A stretch of 64,000 nt of DNA from the NCBI RefSeq assembly GCF_002855515.1, contig NZ_PKRP01000003.1:720264-784263 (forward strand). The letters run 5' to 3'. The translations under genes were made by a program, and so were the position numbers. The stretch comes from Rhizobium sp. TH135 (GTDB lineage Bacteria > Pseudomonadota > Alphaproteobacteria > Rhizobiales > Rhizobiaceae). This document shows, piece by piece, positions 8,867 through 18,926 of the stretch (the stretch's first letter is position 1; every line of letters begins with the position of its first letter). The notes beneath the pieces are model-generated. The model was not told where the DNA came from. It made no database searches and worked only from the letters and a program-made list of their open reading frames with translations.

Positions 8867-9538
8867 TTGACCGCCACGACCATCGTCTTCGACCTCGACG
8901 GAACCCTGATCGATACGGCCCCGGACCTTGTCGAAAGCCTCAACCACACGATCGCGGCCCGCGATCTCGACCCCGTTACCTATGATGACTTGACCCATCT
9001 TGTCGGCCAGGGCGCCCGCGTCATGATCCAGCGCGCCTTCGCGCTGCGCGGTGCGCCGTTGACCGAAGACGAGGTCCCTGCCCTGCTCGACCGCTTCATC
9101 GATCACTATGAAGCAGCCATGCCCGGCAAGAGCCGCCCATATCCGGGCCTGCTCGACGCGCTTGATCGGCTGCGCGCCGCAGGCTTCCGGCTGGCCGTCT
9201 GCACCAACAAGATGGAACGGCTGGCGCTACCGCTGCTCGAACGTCTGGAGCTGACCGACTATTTCGCTGCCATTGCCGGCGGCGACACATTCGCCTTCCG
9301 CAAGCCTGACCCCGCTCACATTCTGGCCATCGTCGAACGCGCGGGCGGCACTGCCGACAAGGTGCTGATGATCGGTGACAGCATCAACGACATCCTAGCC
9401 GCCCGAAACGGAAACATCCCATCGATCGCCGTCCCGTTCGGCTATTCGGACGTACCCGTGGAAGAGCTCGGCGCCTCGCATGTGATCGCACACTTCGACG
9501 AACTGACCGTCGAACTCGTCGAGCGCCTGACCCGCTAA
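8867..9538 (+). CDS. gph: Phosphoglycolate phosphatase (HAD superfamily)
   Basis: This 223-residue HAD hydrolase has motif I VFDLDGTLIDTAPDL, motif II VCTNK, the motif III Lys in FRKPDPAHIL, and motif IV MIGDSINDILAA. This fits Gph, which dephosphorylates 2-phosphoglycolate. The TTG at 8867 has AGGGAG at 7-base spacing and places the catalytic Asp at the usual distance from the N-terminus. The ATG at 8843 and an ATG at 8795 would add residues not typical of the family. It is followed by a strong bidirectional hairpin. Confidence 0.88.
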   Translation: MTATTIVFDLDGTLIDTAPDLVESLNHTIAARDLDPVTYDDLTHLVGQGARVMIQRAFALRGAPLTEDEVPALLDRFIDHYEAAMPGKSRPYPGLLDALDRLRAAGFRLAVCTNKMERLALPLLERLELTDYFAAIAGGDTFAFRKPDPAHILAIVERAGGTADKVLMIGDSINDILAARNGNIPSIAVPFGYSDVPVEELGASHVIAHFDELTVELVERLTR

Positions 9539-9549
9539 GCGGCACGAAA

Positions 9550-9574
9550 AATGGCGGGCACCAGGCCCGCCATT
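9550..9574. terminator. Bidirectional terminator between gph and the L,D-transpeptidase gene
   Basis: A perfect 10-bp stem (AATGGCGGGC / GCCCGCCATT, loop ACCAG) lies between two convergent genes. It is preceded on the plus strand by an A run that gives T residues on the minus strand. Confidence 0.75.
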
Positions 9575-9601
9575 CAATATCACGCGCAGAAATCTGCCGG
9601 A

Positions 9602-11476
9602 TCAGACACGCGGCGCGCGCGCATCCGTCGTCGCCTTGAAGGCCTTGGCCGTGTGGCCGTCGCGGCCATAGACATCATCGAAATACTCGACGACGCCGTC
9701 CTTGTTCGGCCAGGCCGTGAAATAGGACACGTAGACCGGGATCTTCTGCGGAACCTGAACGGCACGGTTCTGGCCCGATGCGATCTGCTTGCCGATTTCC
9801 TCGACCGTCGTGCCCATAACCGCAGCCGCCATCACGCGCGGCTCGGCGAGACGTACGCAGCCATGGCTGAGCGCCCGCATGTCACGGTTGAAGTAGCTCT
9901 TCGACGGCGTGTCATGCATGTAGATCGCATGCTCGTTCGGGAAGAGGATCTTCAATTCGCCGAGTGCATTGTCTCCACCCGGCGGCTGACGGACGTCGAC
10001 GGCATGGGTCACGTTCCAGTCGACCTGGCTGGAGGCCACCTTGCGGCCGTCATAGGACACTTCGTAGCCGAGACGGTCCAGATAGGACGGATCTGCGCGC
10101 AGCTTCGGCAGCATCTCGTTGACGATGATCGACTTCGGAACGCCCCAGTAGGGATTGAATTCGACCGTCTCGATCTGATCCTGGAAGAAATAGGTCTGGT
10201 TGGCCTTCGAACCGACGACCACCCGCATCGACAGCTGTTCCTTGCCGCCGTTGACGTAAGTTGCGCGGAAGGACGGTGCATTGATGAAGACATAGCGCGA
10301 GCCGAGATCGGCCGGCAGCCAGCGCACGGCTTCCAGCGACGTCTGCAGCTTGGCGATCTTCTCGGCATTGCTGTGGCCGGTCATGGCGCGGATCGTGGCA
10401 GGACCGACGACACCGTCAGGCTTCAAGCCCTTTTCCTTCTGGAAGGCTTCGACGAGCGCGACCAGCTCGGGCGTGTATTCCGGCGTGTTCATGTAGCCGG
10501 TCAGCGTTGCCGCATGCGCGGTCAGGACGGCTTCGGAGGCCACCTGCTTCACCGCGCCCACGACATTGGCGAGTTCCGGATTGCTCTGACCGGGCTTCAG
10601 CAAGGTACCCGGCGCAATCGCGATCGGCTTGGTCGAGGCCTCAGCATCTTCCGCCCGCAGACGGGCGAGCTCGTCGCGCAAGGCCACGAATTGCGGGCTC
10701 TTCGGATCGCGGTTGCGCAGATAGGCGGCGACATCGGGGCTCAGCCGCAGCATGTCGAGCACGGGGGCAACGTTCACGCCCTTGCGCTTGAAGTCGTAAT
10801 AGCCGGAGATCTTGTTCGGATCGATCCGCCCGCGCGCCGTATCCTGTACGTAAGTCAGGACCTTGGCCGACAGCGCCACTTCGAACGCCATCAGTTCGCG
10901 CTGGCGCTTTTCCGGATCGGCAGGATCAGCCGTTTCGGCTGGCATGGGCACAAGGTAGTCGTCGGGCGACAGACCGACGGTGTCTGAGGCTGCGAGTGCC
11001 TCGATCATCTGGCGACCGCGCTCGGAAATGCCCTCGCCATCCGTCCAGATCAGCGGCTTATTGAGATTGCCGTAATAGGCTTCGACAGTCTTCGCGACCT
11101 CGTCGTTCGCCCGAACAGAGACGTCGGACAGGAAACGCCGGCTACCCAAGACTTCCGGCGAAGCCTGAGCTTCGGCGGAGCCTGCGACAGGCTCCGACAC
11201 CGGCAGCTTGATCTTGATGGCGCGCTGCGCCTCCGGCTTGTAGGTGTAGTACTGCGGGCCCGCGACCTTCGGCAACGGCTCCGGATCACCCATCTCGAGC
11301 CCACCGCGCGCCTGCTGTTCCAGCGAGGCCGGAGCAGCCTGCTGCTTGGCCTGACGACCGGGACCGCCGCGGAGCAGATCGAGAAGCGTCGTGGCGGTCG
11401 CCTCGCCCGGCAGGGTTCCGACCGCGGTAGTCGCAGCAAGAAGCGCGGTGACTACGAATTTCGTGTTTCTCGTCAT
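9602..11476 (-). CDS. L,D-transpeptidase of the YcbB/LdtD type
   Basis: This 624-residue secreted protein is of the kind that makes 3-3 peptidoglycan cross-links. It has a signal peptide (basic start, hydrophobic stretch, GEATA), a peptidoglycan-binding segment around residues 330-370 (LVALVEAFQKEKGLKPDGVVG), and a YkuD catalytic domain with ALSHGCVRLAEP, where Cys is the nucleophile. I prefer the ATG at 11476, which has GGA 7 bases upstream and puts the basic residues at the signal-peptide start. An ATG four codons earlier is also possible. The C-terminus ends shortly after a Tyr/Phe-Asp rich stretch (EYFDDVYGRDGH). Confidence 0.9.
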   Translation of the reverse strand: MTRNTKFVVTALLAATTAVGTLPGEATATTLLDLLRGGPGRQAKQQAAPASLEQQARGGLEMGDPEPLPKVAGPQYYTYKPEAQRAIKIKLPVSEPVAGSAEAQASPEVLGSRRFLSDVSVRANDEVAKTVEAYYGNLNKPLIWTDGEGISERGRQMIEALAASDTVGLSPDDYLVPMPAETADPADPEKRQRELMAFEVALSAKVLTYVQDTARGRIDPNKISGYYDFKRKGVNVAPVLDMLRLSPDVAAYLRNRDPKSPQFVALRDELARLRAEDAEASTKPIAIAPGTLLKPGQSNPELANVVGAVKQVASEAVLTAHAATLTGYMNTPEYTPELVALVEAFQKEKGLKPDGVVGPATIRAMTGHSNAEKIAKLQTSLEAVRWLPADLGSRYVFINAPSFRATYVNGGKEQLSMRVVVGSKANQTYFFQDQIETVEFNPYWGVPKSIIVNEMLPKLRADPSYLDRLGYEVSYDGRKVASSQVDWNVTHAVDVRQPPGGDNALGELKILFPNEHAIYMHDTPSKSYFNRDMRALSHGCVRLAEPRVMAAAVMGTTVEEIGKQIASGQNRAVQVPQKIPVYVSYFTAWPNKDGVVEYFDDVYGRDGHTAKAFKATTDARAPRV

Positions 11477-11924
11477 TCTCTGTTCCATTTCCCGGGCCGA
11501 GTCGTGGGCGGACTCGCGGCATCATGAGTGTCTTGGCGGATCACTAGCGGATCGGCATATCGTTGAAAAGTTGGACGTCGCCATGCTCTCTCATGCAACA
11601 GCGTCAACTTTGTGTGACCCGTCGGCCGAGGAAAGCCGCCGTGCCCGCGCAAACTAAATGGAAACATTCGTTAAATTTTGATTGACGTTAACAACTCGTA
11701 GCAAATGCGCCCCCAGGATCCCCATTCACTTCACGACAAATAGTCGTGACACGTGCTGCAAACGACACAGACGCGCCGCCGCGACCGTAGCGGACGCGTA
11801 TCCCGATATATAGTTGACAATAACAATCATCTTATGGTGTTCAGCTTGTAACGGCCCCGCGAGCACCTAAATCCACCGCTAACGCCGGCAGCCGGCACAG
11901 CCCCCGTCAAAGGCAGGACATCAG
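11477..11924. other. 448-bp divergent promoter region of the transpeptidase gene and fumC
   Basis: No credible gene is seen here. The region holds a perfect 7-5-7 palindrome at 11731-11749 (listed separately) and an AT-rich segment with TTGACA at 11814-11819 that may be part of the fumC promoter, though no well-spaced -10 box is obvious. A short GCCGGCAGCCGGC repeat lies near 11885. Confidence 0.5.
11731..11749. promoter_or_regulatory. Operator-like palindrome TCACGAC-N5-GTCGTGA
   Basis: The two 7-base half-sites are perfect inverted repeats around AAATA. The site lies 176 bp before fumC and about 255 bp before the transpeptidase start, upstream of the TTGACA element. I do not recognise the regulator. 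Confidence 0.5.
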
Positions 11925-13313
11925 ATGACCCACCGCACAGAAACCGACACTTTCGGCCCGATCGAGGTCGCCTCGGACCGCTATTGGGGCGCCCAGGCTC
12001 AGCGATCGCTCGGCAACTTCAAGATCGGCTGGGAGAAGCAACCTCTTCCAGTCGTGCGCGCGCTCGGCATCGTCAAGCAGGCAGCAGCACGCGCCAATAT
12101 GGCGCTCGGCAAACTCGATCGAAAACTTGGCGATGTCATCGTTGCGGCCGCCCAGGAAGTCATTGACGGCAAGCTGAACGATCACTTCCCCCTCGTTGTC
12201 TGGCAAACCGGATCCGGCACGCAATCGAACATGAACGCCAATGAGGTGATCTCCAACCGCGCGATCGAGATGCTGGGCGGGGAAATGGGCTCAAAGAAGC
12301 CCGTCCACCCGAATGACCACGTCAACATGAGCCAGTCGTCGAACGACACCTATCCGACGGCCATGCACATCGCGGCCGCCGAGCATGTCGTCCACCACCT
12401 GCTGCCGGCCCTGAAGCACCTGCACGCCGCTCTGGACGCCAAAGCGAAGTCCTTTGCCCACATCATCAAGATCGGCCGCACCCACACCCAGGATGCAACG
12501 CCGCTGACGCTCGGCCAGGAATTCGGCGGTTACGCCGCCCAGGTCGCCTCTTCGATCAAGCGGATCGAACTCACCCTTCCGGGTCTCTATGAACTCGCCC
12601 AGGGCGGCACCGCAGTCGGGACGGGGTTGAATGCGCCGATCGGCTTTGCGGAGAAGGTAGCGGCAGAAATTGCCGAGATCACCGGCCTGCCCTTCATCAC
12701 GGCCCCGAACAAGTTCGAGGCGCTCGCAGCACACGACGCGATGGTCTTTGCCCATGGCGCGATCAACGCGGCGGCGGCAGCACTCTTCAAGATCGCCAAC
12801 GACATCCGCTTCTTAGGCTCCGGCCCCCGCGCCGGTCTCGGCGAGCTGGCGCTGCCGGAAAACGAACCAGGTTCGTCGATCATGCCGGGCAAGGTCAACC
12901 CGACTCAGTCGGAAGCCCTGACGCAAGTCTGCGCTCACATCTTCGGCAATCAGGCCGCGATCACCTTCGCTGGCAGCCAGGGCCATTTCGAGCTCAACGT
13001 CTTCAATCCGATGATGGCCTACAACTTCCTGCAGTCGGTCCAGCTTCTTGGCGATGCCGCGGTCTCTTTCACCGACAATTGCGTCGTAGGCATCGAGGCG
13101 CGCGAGGACAACATCCGCAAGGGCGTCGAGAATTCGCTGATGCTGGTGACGGCGCTCAACAGCCGCCTCGGCTACGACACCTGCGCCAAGATCGCAAAGA
13201 CCGCACACAAGAACGGGACCACCTTGCGTGAAGAGGCCGTCGGCGGCGGCTATCTGACCAACGAGGAGTTCGACCAGTTCGTGCGCCCGGAACTGATGAT
13301 CGGCCCGCAGTAA
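11925..13313 (+). CDS. fumC: Class II fumarate hydratase
   Basis: This 462-residue iron-independent fumarase interconverts fumarate and malate in the TCA cycle. The signature [13 protein letters not shown] is present, as are the substrate-site segments [24 protein letters not shown] and [10 protein letters not shown]. The start is supported by AGGA at 6-base spacing. A second, oxygen-sensitive type of fumarase lies 1.1 kb downstream. A perfect hairpin follows the stop. Confidence 0.97.
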   Translation: MTHRTETDTFGPIEVASDRYWGAQAQRSLGNFKIGWEKQPLPVVRALGIVKQAAARANMALGKLDRKLGDVIVAAAQEVIDGKLNDHFPLVVWQTGSGTQSNMNANEVISNRAIEMLGGEMGSKKPVHPNDHVNMSQSSNDTYPTAMHIAAAEHVVHHLLPALKHLHAALDAKAKSFAHIIKIGRTHTQDATPLTLGQEFGGYAAQVASSIKRIELTLPGLYELAQGGTAVGTGLNAPIGFAEKVAAEIAEITGLPFITAPNKFEALAAHDAMVFAHGAINAAAAALFKIANDIRFLGSGPRAGLGELALPENEPGSSIMPGKVNPTQSEALTQVCAHIFGNQAAITFAGSQGHFELNVFNPMMAYNFLQSVQLLGDAAVSFTDNCVVGIEAREDNIRKGVENSLMLVTALNSRLGYDTCAKIAKTAHKNGTTLREEAVGGGYLTNEEFDQFVRPELMIGPQ

Positions 13314-13322
13314 AGGCCAAGC

Positions 13323-13342
13323 GGCGCGGAGGGCTCCGCGCC
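13323..13342. terminator. Terminator between fumC and the degenerate GGDEF gene
   Basis: A perfect 9-bp GC stem (GGCGCGGAG / CTCCGCGCC) with a GG loop lies 9 bp after the fumC stop, between convergent genes. Confidence 0.7.
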
Positions 13343-13358
13343 ACCAGTTCTTGCCCGC

Positions 13359-14225
13359 TTAGCGCAGCAACATCTCAAGGCCGGTGCGGCGGATATCCTT
13401 CGCCCGGAACAGCGCCATGTCCGCCTGATGCAACAAGTCGGCCATGGCCTCGTTTCTGCGGCGAATGGCAAGCCCGAACGTCACGCGCAGTCGACCACGC
13501 GCCAGGGAGCCGACTTCGAGTTCAAGCACAGCGCGCCGGATAGCCTCGCAGCTGGCATGGACGGTTGATAGCTCATCGCCTGCAAAGAGCAGCACGAATG
13601 TCGTATTGGACATACGAGCCGCCACCGGCCGCGGTGAGAAATGTTGGCGCACAAGATCGCCCACGGCGACCAGCGCCCGGTCGGATGTTTCCTGGTCCAA
13701 TCCCGAAAGCGGCACACCGATCGCCTCCAGTTCGAAGACGGCAACGACGATCTCCGCCGTACCACCGATCTGCCGCGCCAGGGGTCCAAGCTGCACGCCA
13801 TAGGCAGCGCTGCCATTCAACAAGCCCGTCAGGGGGTCGAGAGCCGGCTGGCCGTCGACGCGTTCCGCGAGCGCCGAGATCTCGCCGACCATGCCACAGA
13901 CGGCCCGGGTCACGACCGCGATCTCGTCATCGCCATGCTTGTTGAGGTTCTCCTCCGCAAAGGCAGCTCCGGTGCGATAGCGACTAATCGCCATCGCCAG
14001 ATTGCGCAGCGGCAACGTCAACCACCACATCGTCGCCAGGCAGGCTGCGGTTCCCACCAGCGTGGCCCCAAGCACGACGAGCCCTATCGTCAACATATCC
14101 GATTGCGTGGCCGTGCCGAAATTGATCAGCAGTGCAATCAGGGGAACATGGATGCAGACGAAGCTGACGAGGAAGATCTTGGCGATGATCGAGCGATACC
14201 ACTTCGCTCGGTTGGCGTAGTCCAT
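13359..14225 (-). CDS. Membrane protein with degenerate GGDEF domain
   Basis: This 288-residue protein has two membrane helices (about residues 12-32 and 42-66), a short HAMP-like linker and a GGDEF-family fold. The opening DPLTGLLN block is kept. The metal-binding DIDxF segment reads FELEAIG, and the GG(D/E)EF turn is replaced by MSNTTF, so diguanylate cyclase activity is unlikely. It may bind a partner or be a remnant sensor. The ATG at 14225 has AAGGA at 6-base spacing; the open frame extends 29 codons upstream without a better site. It sits between fumC and the class I fumarase. Confidence 0.8.
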   Translation of the reverse strand: MDYANRAKWYRSIIAKIFLVSFVCIHVPLIALLINFGTATQSDMLTIGLVVLGATLVGTAACLATMWWLTLPLRNLAMAISRYRTGAAFAEENLNKHGDDEIAVVTRAVCGMVGEISALAERVDGQPALDPLTGLLNGSAAYGVQLGPLARQIGGTAEIVVAVFELEAIGVPLSGLDQETSDRALVAVGDLVRQHFSPRPVAARMSNTTFVLLFAGDELSTVHASCEAIRRAVLELEVGSLARGRLRVTFGLAIRRRNEAMADLLHQADMALFRAKDIRRTGLEMLLR

Positions 14226-14403
14226 GGGCATTCCTTGCACTTCTCCGTTTTTGACAGGCCCGTTGGAGGGCGTGCGACCAGGCCTTTCCCAGAAGGCCAC
14301 CTGTCCTGTCAACGCGCAGCTTAAGGCTTTCGCCGCATTGAAATGTTAAGCCCTTCCCCGTAAACCACCGGAATTTCCAGCTTACGTCGCGAAAGGCCCC
14401 GTG

Positions 14404-16011
14404 ATGGCAGACGATCTGTTCCCAATTGGCGAAGACCTGACTCCCTATCGCAAGATCACGTCAGACTATGTCTCCATCGAGACCTTCAAGGGTCAGGAGA
14501 TCCTGACGGTCGAACCTGAAGGCTTGCGCCTTCTCGCCGAAACCGCACTCTCGGATATCAACCACCTCCTGCGCCCCGGCCATCTGAAGCAGCTCGCCTC
14601 GATCCTCGAAGACCCCGAGGCCACCGACAACGACCGCTTCGTCGCCTTCGACCTCTTGAAGAATGCCAACATCGCCGCGGGCGGCATCCTGCCGATGTGC
14701 CAGGACACTGGCACCGCGATCGTCATGGGCAAGAAGGGCCGCCGCGTCTGGACCGACGGACAGGACTACGCAGCACTGGCCGAAGGCGTGCGTGACGCCT
14801 ATGAGCGCCGCAACCTGCGCTACTCGCAGCTCGCCCCGATCAAGATGTTCGAGGAAAAGAACACCAAGACCAACCTGCCGGCCCAGATCGACCTCTATGA
14901 AGAGGGCGAGGACGCCTACAAGTTCCTGTTCATGGCCAAGGGCGGCGGCTCGGCCAACAAGACCTTCCTCTATCAGGGCACTCCATCGCTTCTGACCCAT
15001 GACCGCATGATCGACTTCCTCAAGGAGAAGATCCTCACCTTGGGTACGGCAGCCTGCCCCCCCTACCATCTGGCGATCGTCATCGGCGGCCTATCCGCCG
15101 AGATGACGCTGAAGACCGTCAAGCTCGCCTCCGCACGCTATCTGGACGATCTGCCGACCGAAGGCTCGGAGAGCGGCCACGCCTTCCGCGACATCGAGAT
15201 GGAAAAGGAAATCCACAAGCTAACGCAGTCGATGGGTGTCGGCGCGCAGTTCGGCGGCAAGTACTTCTGTCACGACGTGCGTGTCATCCGCCTGCCCCGC
15301 CACGGCGCGTCGCTGCCGATCGGCCTCGGTGTCAGCTGTTCCGCCGACCGCCAGGCCAAGGGCAAGATCACCCGGGACGGCATCTATATCGAGCAGCTGG
15401 AGACCGACCCGTCGAAATACATGCCCGAGATCGACGACACGGCGCTCTCCTCGTCGGTCGTCAAGATCGATCTGAACCAGCCGATGAGCGCAATCCTGGC
15501 GGAATTGACCAAGCACCCGGTCAAGACGCGCCTGTCGCTCACAGGCACGATCATCGTGGCGCGCGACCTCGCCCATTCGAAGATCCGCGATCGCCTGGAA
15601 AAGGGCGAAGGCATGCCCGAATACATGAAGAACCATCCGGTCTATTACGCCGGCCCTGCCAAGACCCCGACCGGCTACGCCTCCGGCTCCTTCGGCCCGA
15701 CGACCGCCGGCCGCATGGACAGCTATGTCGACCAGTTCCAGTCCTTCGGCGGCTCGATGGTCATGCTTGCCAAGGGCAACAGGTCGCGCGCCGTGCGTGA
15801 GGCCTGCAAGACCCATGGCGGCTTCTATCTCGGCTCGATCGGCGGTCCGGCCGCCCGTCTGGCGCAGGACTGCATCAAGAAGGTCGACGTCCTGGAATAT
15901 CCTGAACTTGGAATGGAAGCAGTCTGGAAGATCGAGGTCGAAGACTTCCCCGCCTTCATCGTCACAGACGACAAGGGCAATGATTTCTTCCAGGAATTCA
16001 ATCTCGGCTGA
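14404..16011 (+). CDS. fumA: Class I (iron-sulfur) fumarate hydratase
   Basis: This 535-residue [4Fe-4S] fumarase carries out the same TCA step as FumC but belongs to the oxygen-labile class. It has both alpha and beta parts in one chain, as in FumA/FumB. Recognisable segments include [61 protein letters not shown] and [15 protein letters not shown]. The ATG at 14404 has AAAGG at 7-base spacing; the GTG one codon earlier is less likely. A strong hairpin follows. Confidence 0.95.
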   Translation: MADDLFPIGEDLTPYRKITSDYVSIETFKGQEILTVEPEGLRLLAETALSDINHLLRPGHLKQLASILEDPEATDNDRFVAFDLLKNANIAAGGILPMCQDTGTAIVMGKKGRRVWTDGQDYAALAEGVRDAYERRNLRYSQLAPIKMFEEKNTKTNLPAQIDLYEEGEDAYKFLFMAKGGGSANKTFLYQGTPSLLTHDRMIDFLKEKILTLGTAACPPYHLAIVIGGLSAEMTLKTVKLASARYLDDLPTEGSESGHAFRDIEMEKEIHKLTQSMGVGAQFGGKYFCHDVRVIRLPRHGASLPIGLGVSCSADRQAKGKITRDGIYIEQLETDPSKYMPEIDDTALSSSVVKIDLNQPMSAILAELTKHPVKTRLSLTGTIIVARDLAHSKIRDRLEKGEGMPEYMKNHPVYYAGPAKTPTGYASGSFGPTTAGRMDSYVDQFQSFGGSMVMLAKGNRSRAVREACKTHGGFYLGSIGGPAARLAQDCIKKVDVLEYPELGMEAVWKIEVEDFPAFIVTDDKGNDFFQEFNLG

Positions 16012-16035
16012 GTTTTCTTGCAGCCAAACGAACTG

Positions 16036-16063
16036 CCGTTGCGGAAGGCATTTTCCGCAACGG
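16036..16063 (+). terminator. Terminator of the class I fumarase gene
   Basis: A perfect 11-bp stem (CCGTTGCGGAA / TTCCGCAACGG, 6-base loop) lies 25 bp after the stop. It is followed by CGATTATTCCTTATTT, which gives a loose U-rich tail. Confidence 0.75.
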
Positions 16064-16123
16064 CGATTATTCCTTATTTCGCAGATACTTATCAAAAAAG
16101 AGCGATTGCCGCTCATTTCGCAC

Positions 16124-16136
16124 CGACAAATTGTCG
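16124..16136. promoter_or_regulatory. Short palindrome CGACAA-A-TTGTCG upstream of a diguanylate cyclase
   Basis: This 6-1-6 inverted repeat lies about 94 bp before the diguanylate cyclase start and just upstream of an AT-rich promoter-like stretch. It could be an operator; it is short enough to arise by chance. Confidence 0.3.
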
Positions 16137-16229
16137 TTGCGCGAACATTAAACATTTTCCAATCATTTGCCTGTAATTTTTCTTATGGCCTTTGAAGGCC
16201 TTGACTGAGCGACCACTGGAGTTGGCCGA

Positions 16230-17294
16230 ATGAGCACGGCGACACCGCCGAAGACGCAGGCACCTGACGTCGCGGCACAGATCACCTACGCGATGCGCTC
16301 GATGGGGGTTGCCCCAATCCCGCGCAATTACGAGCTGTTCTACGAAGCCTTCATCGGCTCCAATCCATCTCTCACCCGGGAACTGGCAGCGCTCGGCAGC
16401 CGTGCGACGCAAGATGAGCTGGATGCCGTCGGCGAACAGTATTTTGCCGCCCACCAGTCCAAAGCCATCGAAAACGTCCACAGCAAGCTGATCGGCGAAC
16501 TGGACGGGCTGCTGCGACTTCTGCAGCAGGAGCAGAACTCCCTGCAGAGCTACAACCGCCTGCTCGGCGAAACCTATCACCGGATCAATTCGAAGAGCAC
16601 CAACAGCGCCGACATCCTGCGCAGCGCCATCAACATCCTGACCGAAGCCACCGGCTCCACCATGGCCCATGGCGAGGAGACGGTCGTGCAGATGTCGCAG
16701 CGCTCCCAGGAAATGGACGAGGTTCGCCGCGAACTCGACGAATACAAGCGCATCGCCAACACCGATTCGCTCACCCGCATCGCCAACCGCCGGGCCTTCG
16801 ACGAAAAGCTTGCAACGATCTACACCAGTGGCACCAAGCCGCTTGCGGCACTGGTTCTGGCAGACATCGACAATTTCAAGAAGGTCAATGACGCCTACGG
16901 TCATCCCGTTGGCGACAAGATCCTCGCAACGGTCGCAACCGTGATCCGCGCCAATGTCCGAAAGGACAGCTTCGTGGCACGGACGGGCGGCGAAGAGTTT
17001 GCCATCATCATCGAAGGCAACACGGCGGACGAAATCTACCAGACCTGCGAGCGCGTCCGCATTGCGCTCGAGACCACGCCGTTCAAGAATTCCAAGACCG
17101 GCGTAAACTACGGGCCGATCACCATCTCGCTCGGCTTTGCAATGGCACCCGACGCCGAAGACGCCGGTGAACTCTATGCCAAGTCGGACATCGCGCTCTA
17201 TTGCGCCAAAAATGCCGGCCGCAATCGCACCAAGCCTTATGAAGACGGGATGAAGAAGGACTTCAACAAAAGCTGGCTGATCTACAAGCGCTGA
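16230..17294 (+). CDS. Diguanylate cyclase, soluble, with helical sensory N-terminus
   Basis: This 354-residue protein has no signal peptide or membrane segment. About 170 residues of helical, partly coiled-coil sequence are followed by a GGDEF domain with DSLTRIANRRAFDE, LADIDNFKKVNDAYGH and RTGGEEFAIII. All residues needed to make cyclic di-GMP are present. The classic RxxD inhibitory site is not seen upstream of the GGEEF turn (RKDS instead). GGAG stands 8 bases before the ATG. It converges on the PPOX gene with 10 bp between. Confidence 0.93.
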   Translation: MSTATPPKTQAPDVAAQITYAMRSMGVAPIPRNYELFYEAFIGSNPSLTRELAALGSRATQDELDAVGEQYFAAHQSKAIENVHSKLIGELDGLLRLLQQEQNSLQSYNRLLGETYHRINSKSTNSADILRSAINILTEATGSTMAHGEETVVQMSQRSQEMDEVRRELDEYKRIANTDSLTRIANRRAFDEKLATIYTSGTKPLAALVLADIDNFKKVNDAYGHPVGDKILATVATVIRANVRKDSFVARTGGEEFAIIIEGNTADEIYQTCERVRIALETTPFKNSKTGVNYGPITISLGFAMAPDAEDAGELYAKSDIALYCAKNAGRNRTKPYEDGMKKDFNKSWLIYKR

Positions 17295-17304
17295 ACCGGC
17301 GCGG

Positions 17305-17913
17305 TCACCACATGGTCTTGGCGGCCCGTTCGGGCCATTCCCGGTCATAAGTTTCTCGGTCGAAGTCCTCTTTCGCTGCTTTCAGCATTTCGCCGGGAGT
17401 CGGCAGCGAATCGGCCGCGATGTGCTTCTCGACATCCCACAATTCCGCCCGCATGACGGCCCGCGCACATTGGAAATAGGCTTCGTCGATCGTGATCACG
17501 ATGACGCTGCGTGGATGACGGCCGTCCATCTCGAAGCTTTGCAGAAGATCAGGCGCTACCGACACAACGGCGCGGCCGTTGATGCGCATCACGCTGTTTG
17601 AGCCGGGGATAAGAAACATCAGGGCCACGCGCGGATCACGCACGATATTCATGAGCGAATCGACCCGATTGTTGCCGCGCCAATCCGGCAAAGCGAGCGT
17701 CCGGTCATCTTCGACCCTCACCACTGTCCCGCGATCGCCGCGCGGCGAGCAGTCCAGCCCCTCCGGCCCGACGGTCGCAAGGGCTACAAAGGGAGACATG
17801 TCGATCATCCGCCGATAGGCCGGCGTCAGAGCTCGCGTCACCTTGGCGGTCGACGCTTCACTCACCGCGCCATAGATCGCCGTCAAATCGTCCACGGATG
17901 TGATGATCGTCAT
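17305..17913 (-). CDS. Pyridoxamine 5'-phosphate oxidase (PPOX) family protein
   Basis: This 202-residue split-barrel flavin-binding protein resembles the MSMEG_1061-type subgroup. Typical segments are FVALATVGPEGLDCSPRGD, LALPDWRGNNRVDSL and VALMFLIPGSNSVMRINGRA. Such proteins reduce or oxidise small molecules with FMN or F420; the substrate is unknown. AGGAG lies 9 bases before the ATG at 17913, and the frame upstream of that ATG has no better start. Confidence 0.85.
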   Translation of the reverse strand: MTIITSVDDLTAIYGAVSEASTAKVTRALTPAYRRMIDMSPFVALATVGPEGLDCSPRGDRGTVVRVEDDRTLALPDWRGNNRVDSLMNIVRDPRVALMFLIPGSNSVMRINGRAVVSVAPDLLQSFEMDGRHPRSVIVITIDEAYFQCARAVMRAELWDVEKHIAADSLPTPGEMLKAAKEDFDRETYDREWPERAAKTMW

Positions 17914-17983
17914 TGCCGCACTCTCCTCTTTCCGGTTCTGAACACTATCCAGCAACCCGGGTTAGGCAAGGGCGATGACGCTT

Positions 17984-18907
17984 CTATGACACCCGGCGAT
18001 CAACCTGGGCCGACGCATCTGCCCCAGCGAGGAAGGACGCGACCGCAGCGATCACCTCGGGCGCACTGACGATCCGCCGGTGGCCGTGGCCATTGGCCCA
18101 GAGATGCCGGACATGCGGCGACACGCCGATATAGCGTTGAGCGTGACCGACATTGACTTCCTTGTCGTCCTCGGCATGAACCACCAGCAAGGGCCGATCG
18201 ATGCGGCGCGCCACACTGACGCCATCGAGGTCCTCGACCTGCGCCCCGACCAGTTCCATCGCCCGATTGCGCATGGCTCCAACGCTACCGCGCCCAAGGC
18301 CGACCATGGAGGCGAAACCGTTGAACACCTCTCCCATGCTCGACGGCGAACCGATCAGAGCGATCCGGGCGGCCTGCAGTGGCTTCAGTTCCGGAAAGAC
18401 AGAGCCAGCGGCCATCATCACGGCTGCGCCGCCGAAGGAGTGACCGACCACACCGTCGAAACGGCCAAAATGGCGCTCGGCAGCGACGATGGCCTCAGCG
18501 GCAATCCTGAGGTCCAGCCGCCGCCCGCTAGACGCCCCGTGACCCGGCAGATCGAGAACGACGACCTCCGCACCCGTCTGGCGAAGCCCGAGCGCCAGAT
18601 CGGACAGGTACTCGGCACGTGATCCCCAGCCATGCACCACCAGGATCCGGTGCCCATTCTTGCCAACGGTCTCAGTTGGCAAAAGATGGGCCGCGGCCAT
18701 CCCGCGCGACAGCGCAAGCCGCACCGTCTGCGCCTGCCGCAATCGATTGCGCCCCACCATGAAGACCTGTTTCGCCTTGGCGCCTTTCGGTCGTCGGCTC
18801 GGCGTTCGACAGAAAAGCTCGAAGGCGATACGACCGGCAAGCGCAGGTGACGCCTTCTCGAGCTGCGCGAAAGCCAGGCGGGTGACCTTGAGAGGAAAGG
18901 ATGGCAT
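17984..18907 (-). CDS. Alpha/beta hydrolase
   Basis: This 307-residue hydrolase has LVVHGWGSRAEYL (oxyanion strand), the nucleophile elbow VVGHSFGGAAVM, the acid in VHAEDDKEVN and the His in NGHGHRRIV. The first 60 residues are a basic extension. It is divergent from a MarR regulator, with an inverted repeat in the 47-bp gap. This suggests that MarR controls it; the substrate may be the effector or a related compound. Substrate unknown. Confidence 0.85.
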   Translation of the reverse strand: MPSFPLKVTRLAFAQLEKASPALAGRIAFELFCRTPSRRPKGAKAKQVFMVGRNRLRQAQTVRLALSRGMAAAHLLPTETVGKNGHRILVVHGWGSRAEYLSDLALGLRQTGAEVVVLDLPGHGASSGRRLDLRIAAEAIVAAERHFGRFDGVVGHSFGGAAVMMAAGSVFPELKPLQAARIALIGSPSSMGEVFNGFASMVGLGRGSVGAMRNRAMELVGAQVEDLDGVSVARRIDRPLLVVHAEDDKEVNVGHAQRYIGVSPHVRHLWANGHGHRRIVSAPEVIAAVASFLAGADASAQVDRRVS

Positions 18908-18926
18908 AGTCAGAATCCCATCGAAT

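Noticed and set aside
9551..10987. Open frame of 478 codons opposite the L,D-transpeptidase gene
   Set aside because: Starts inside the terminator hairpin and shows only the reversed composition of the real gene.
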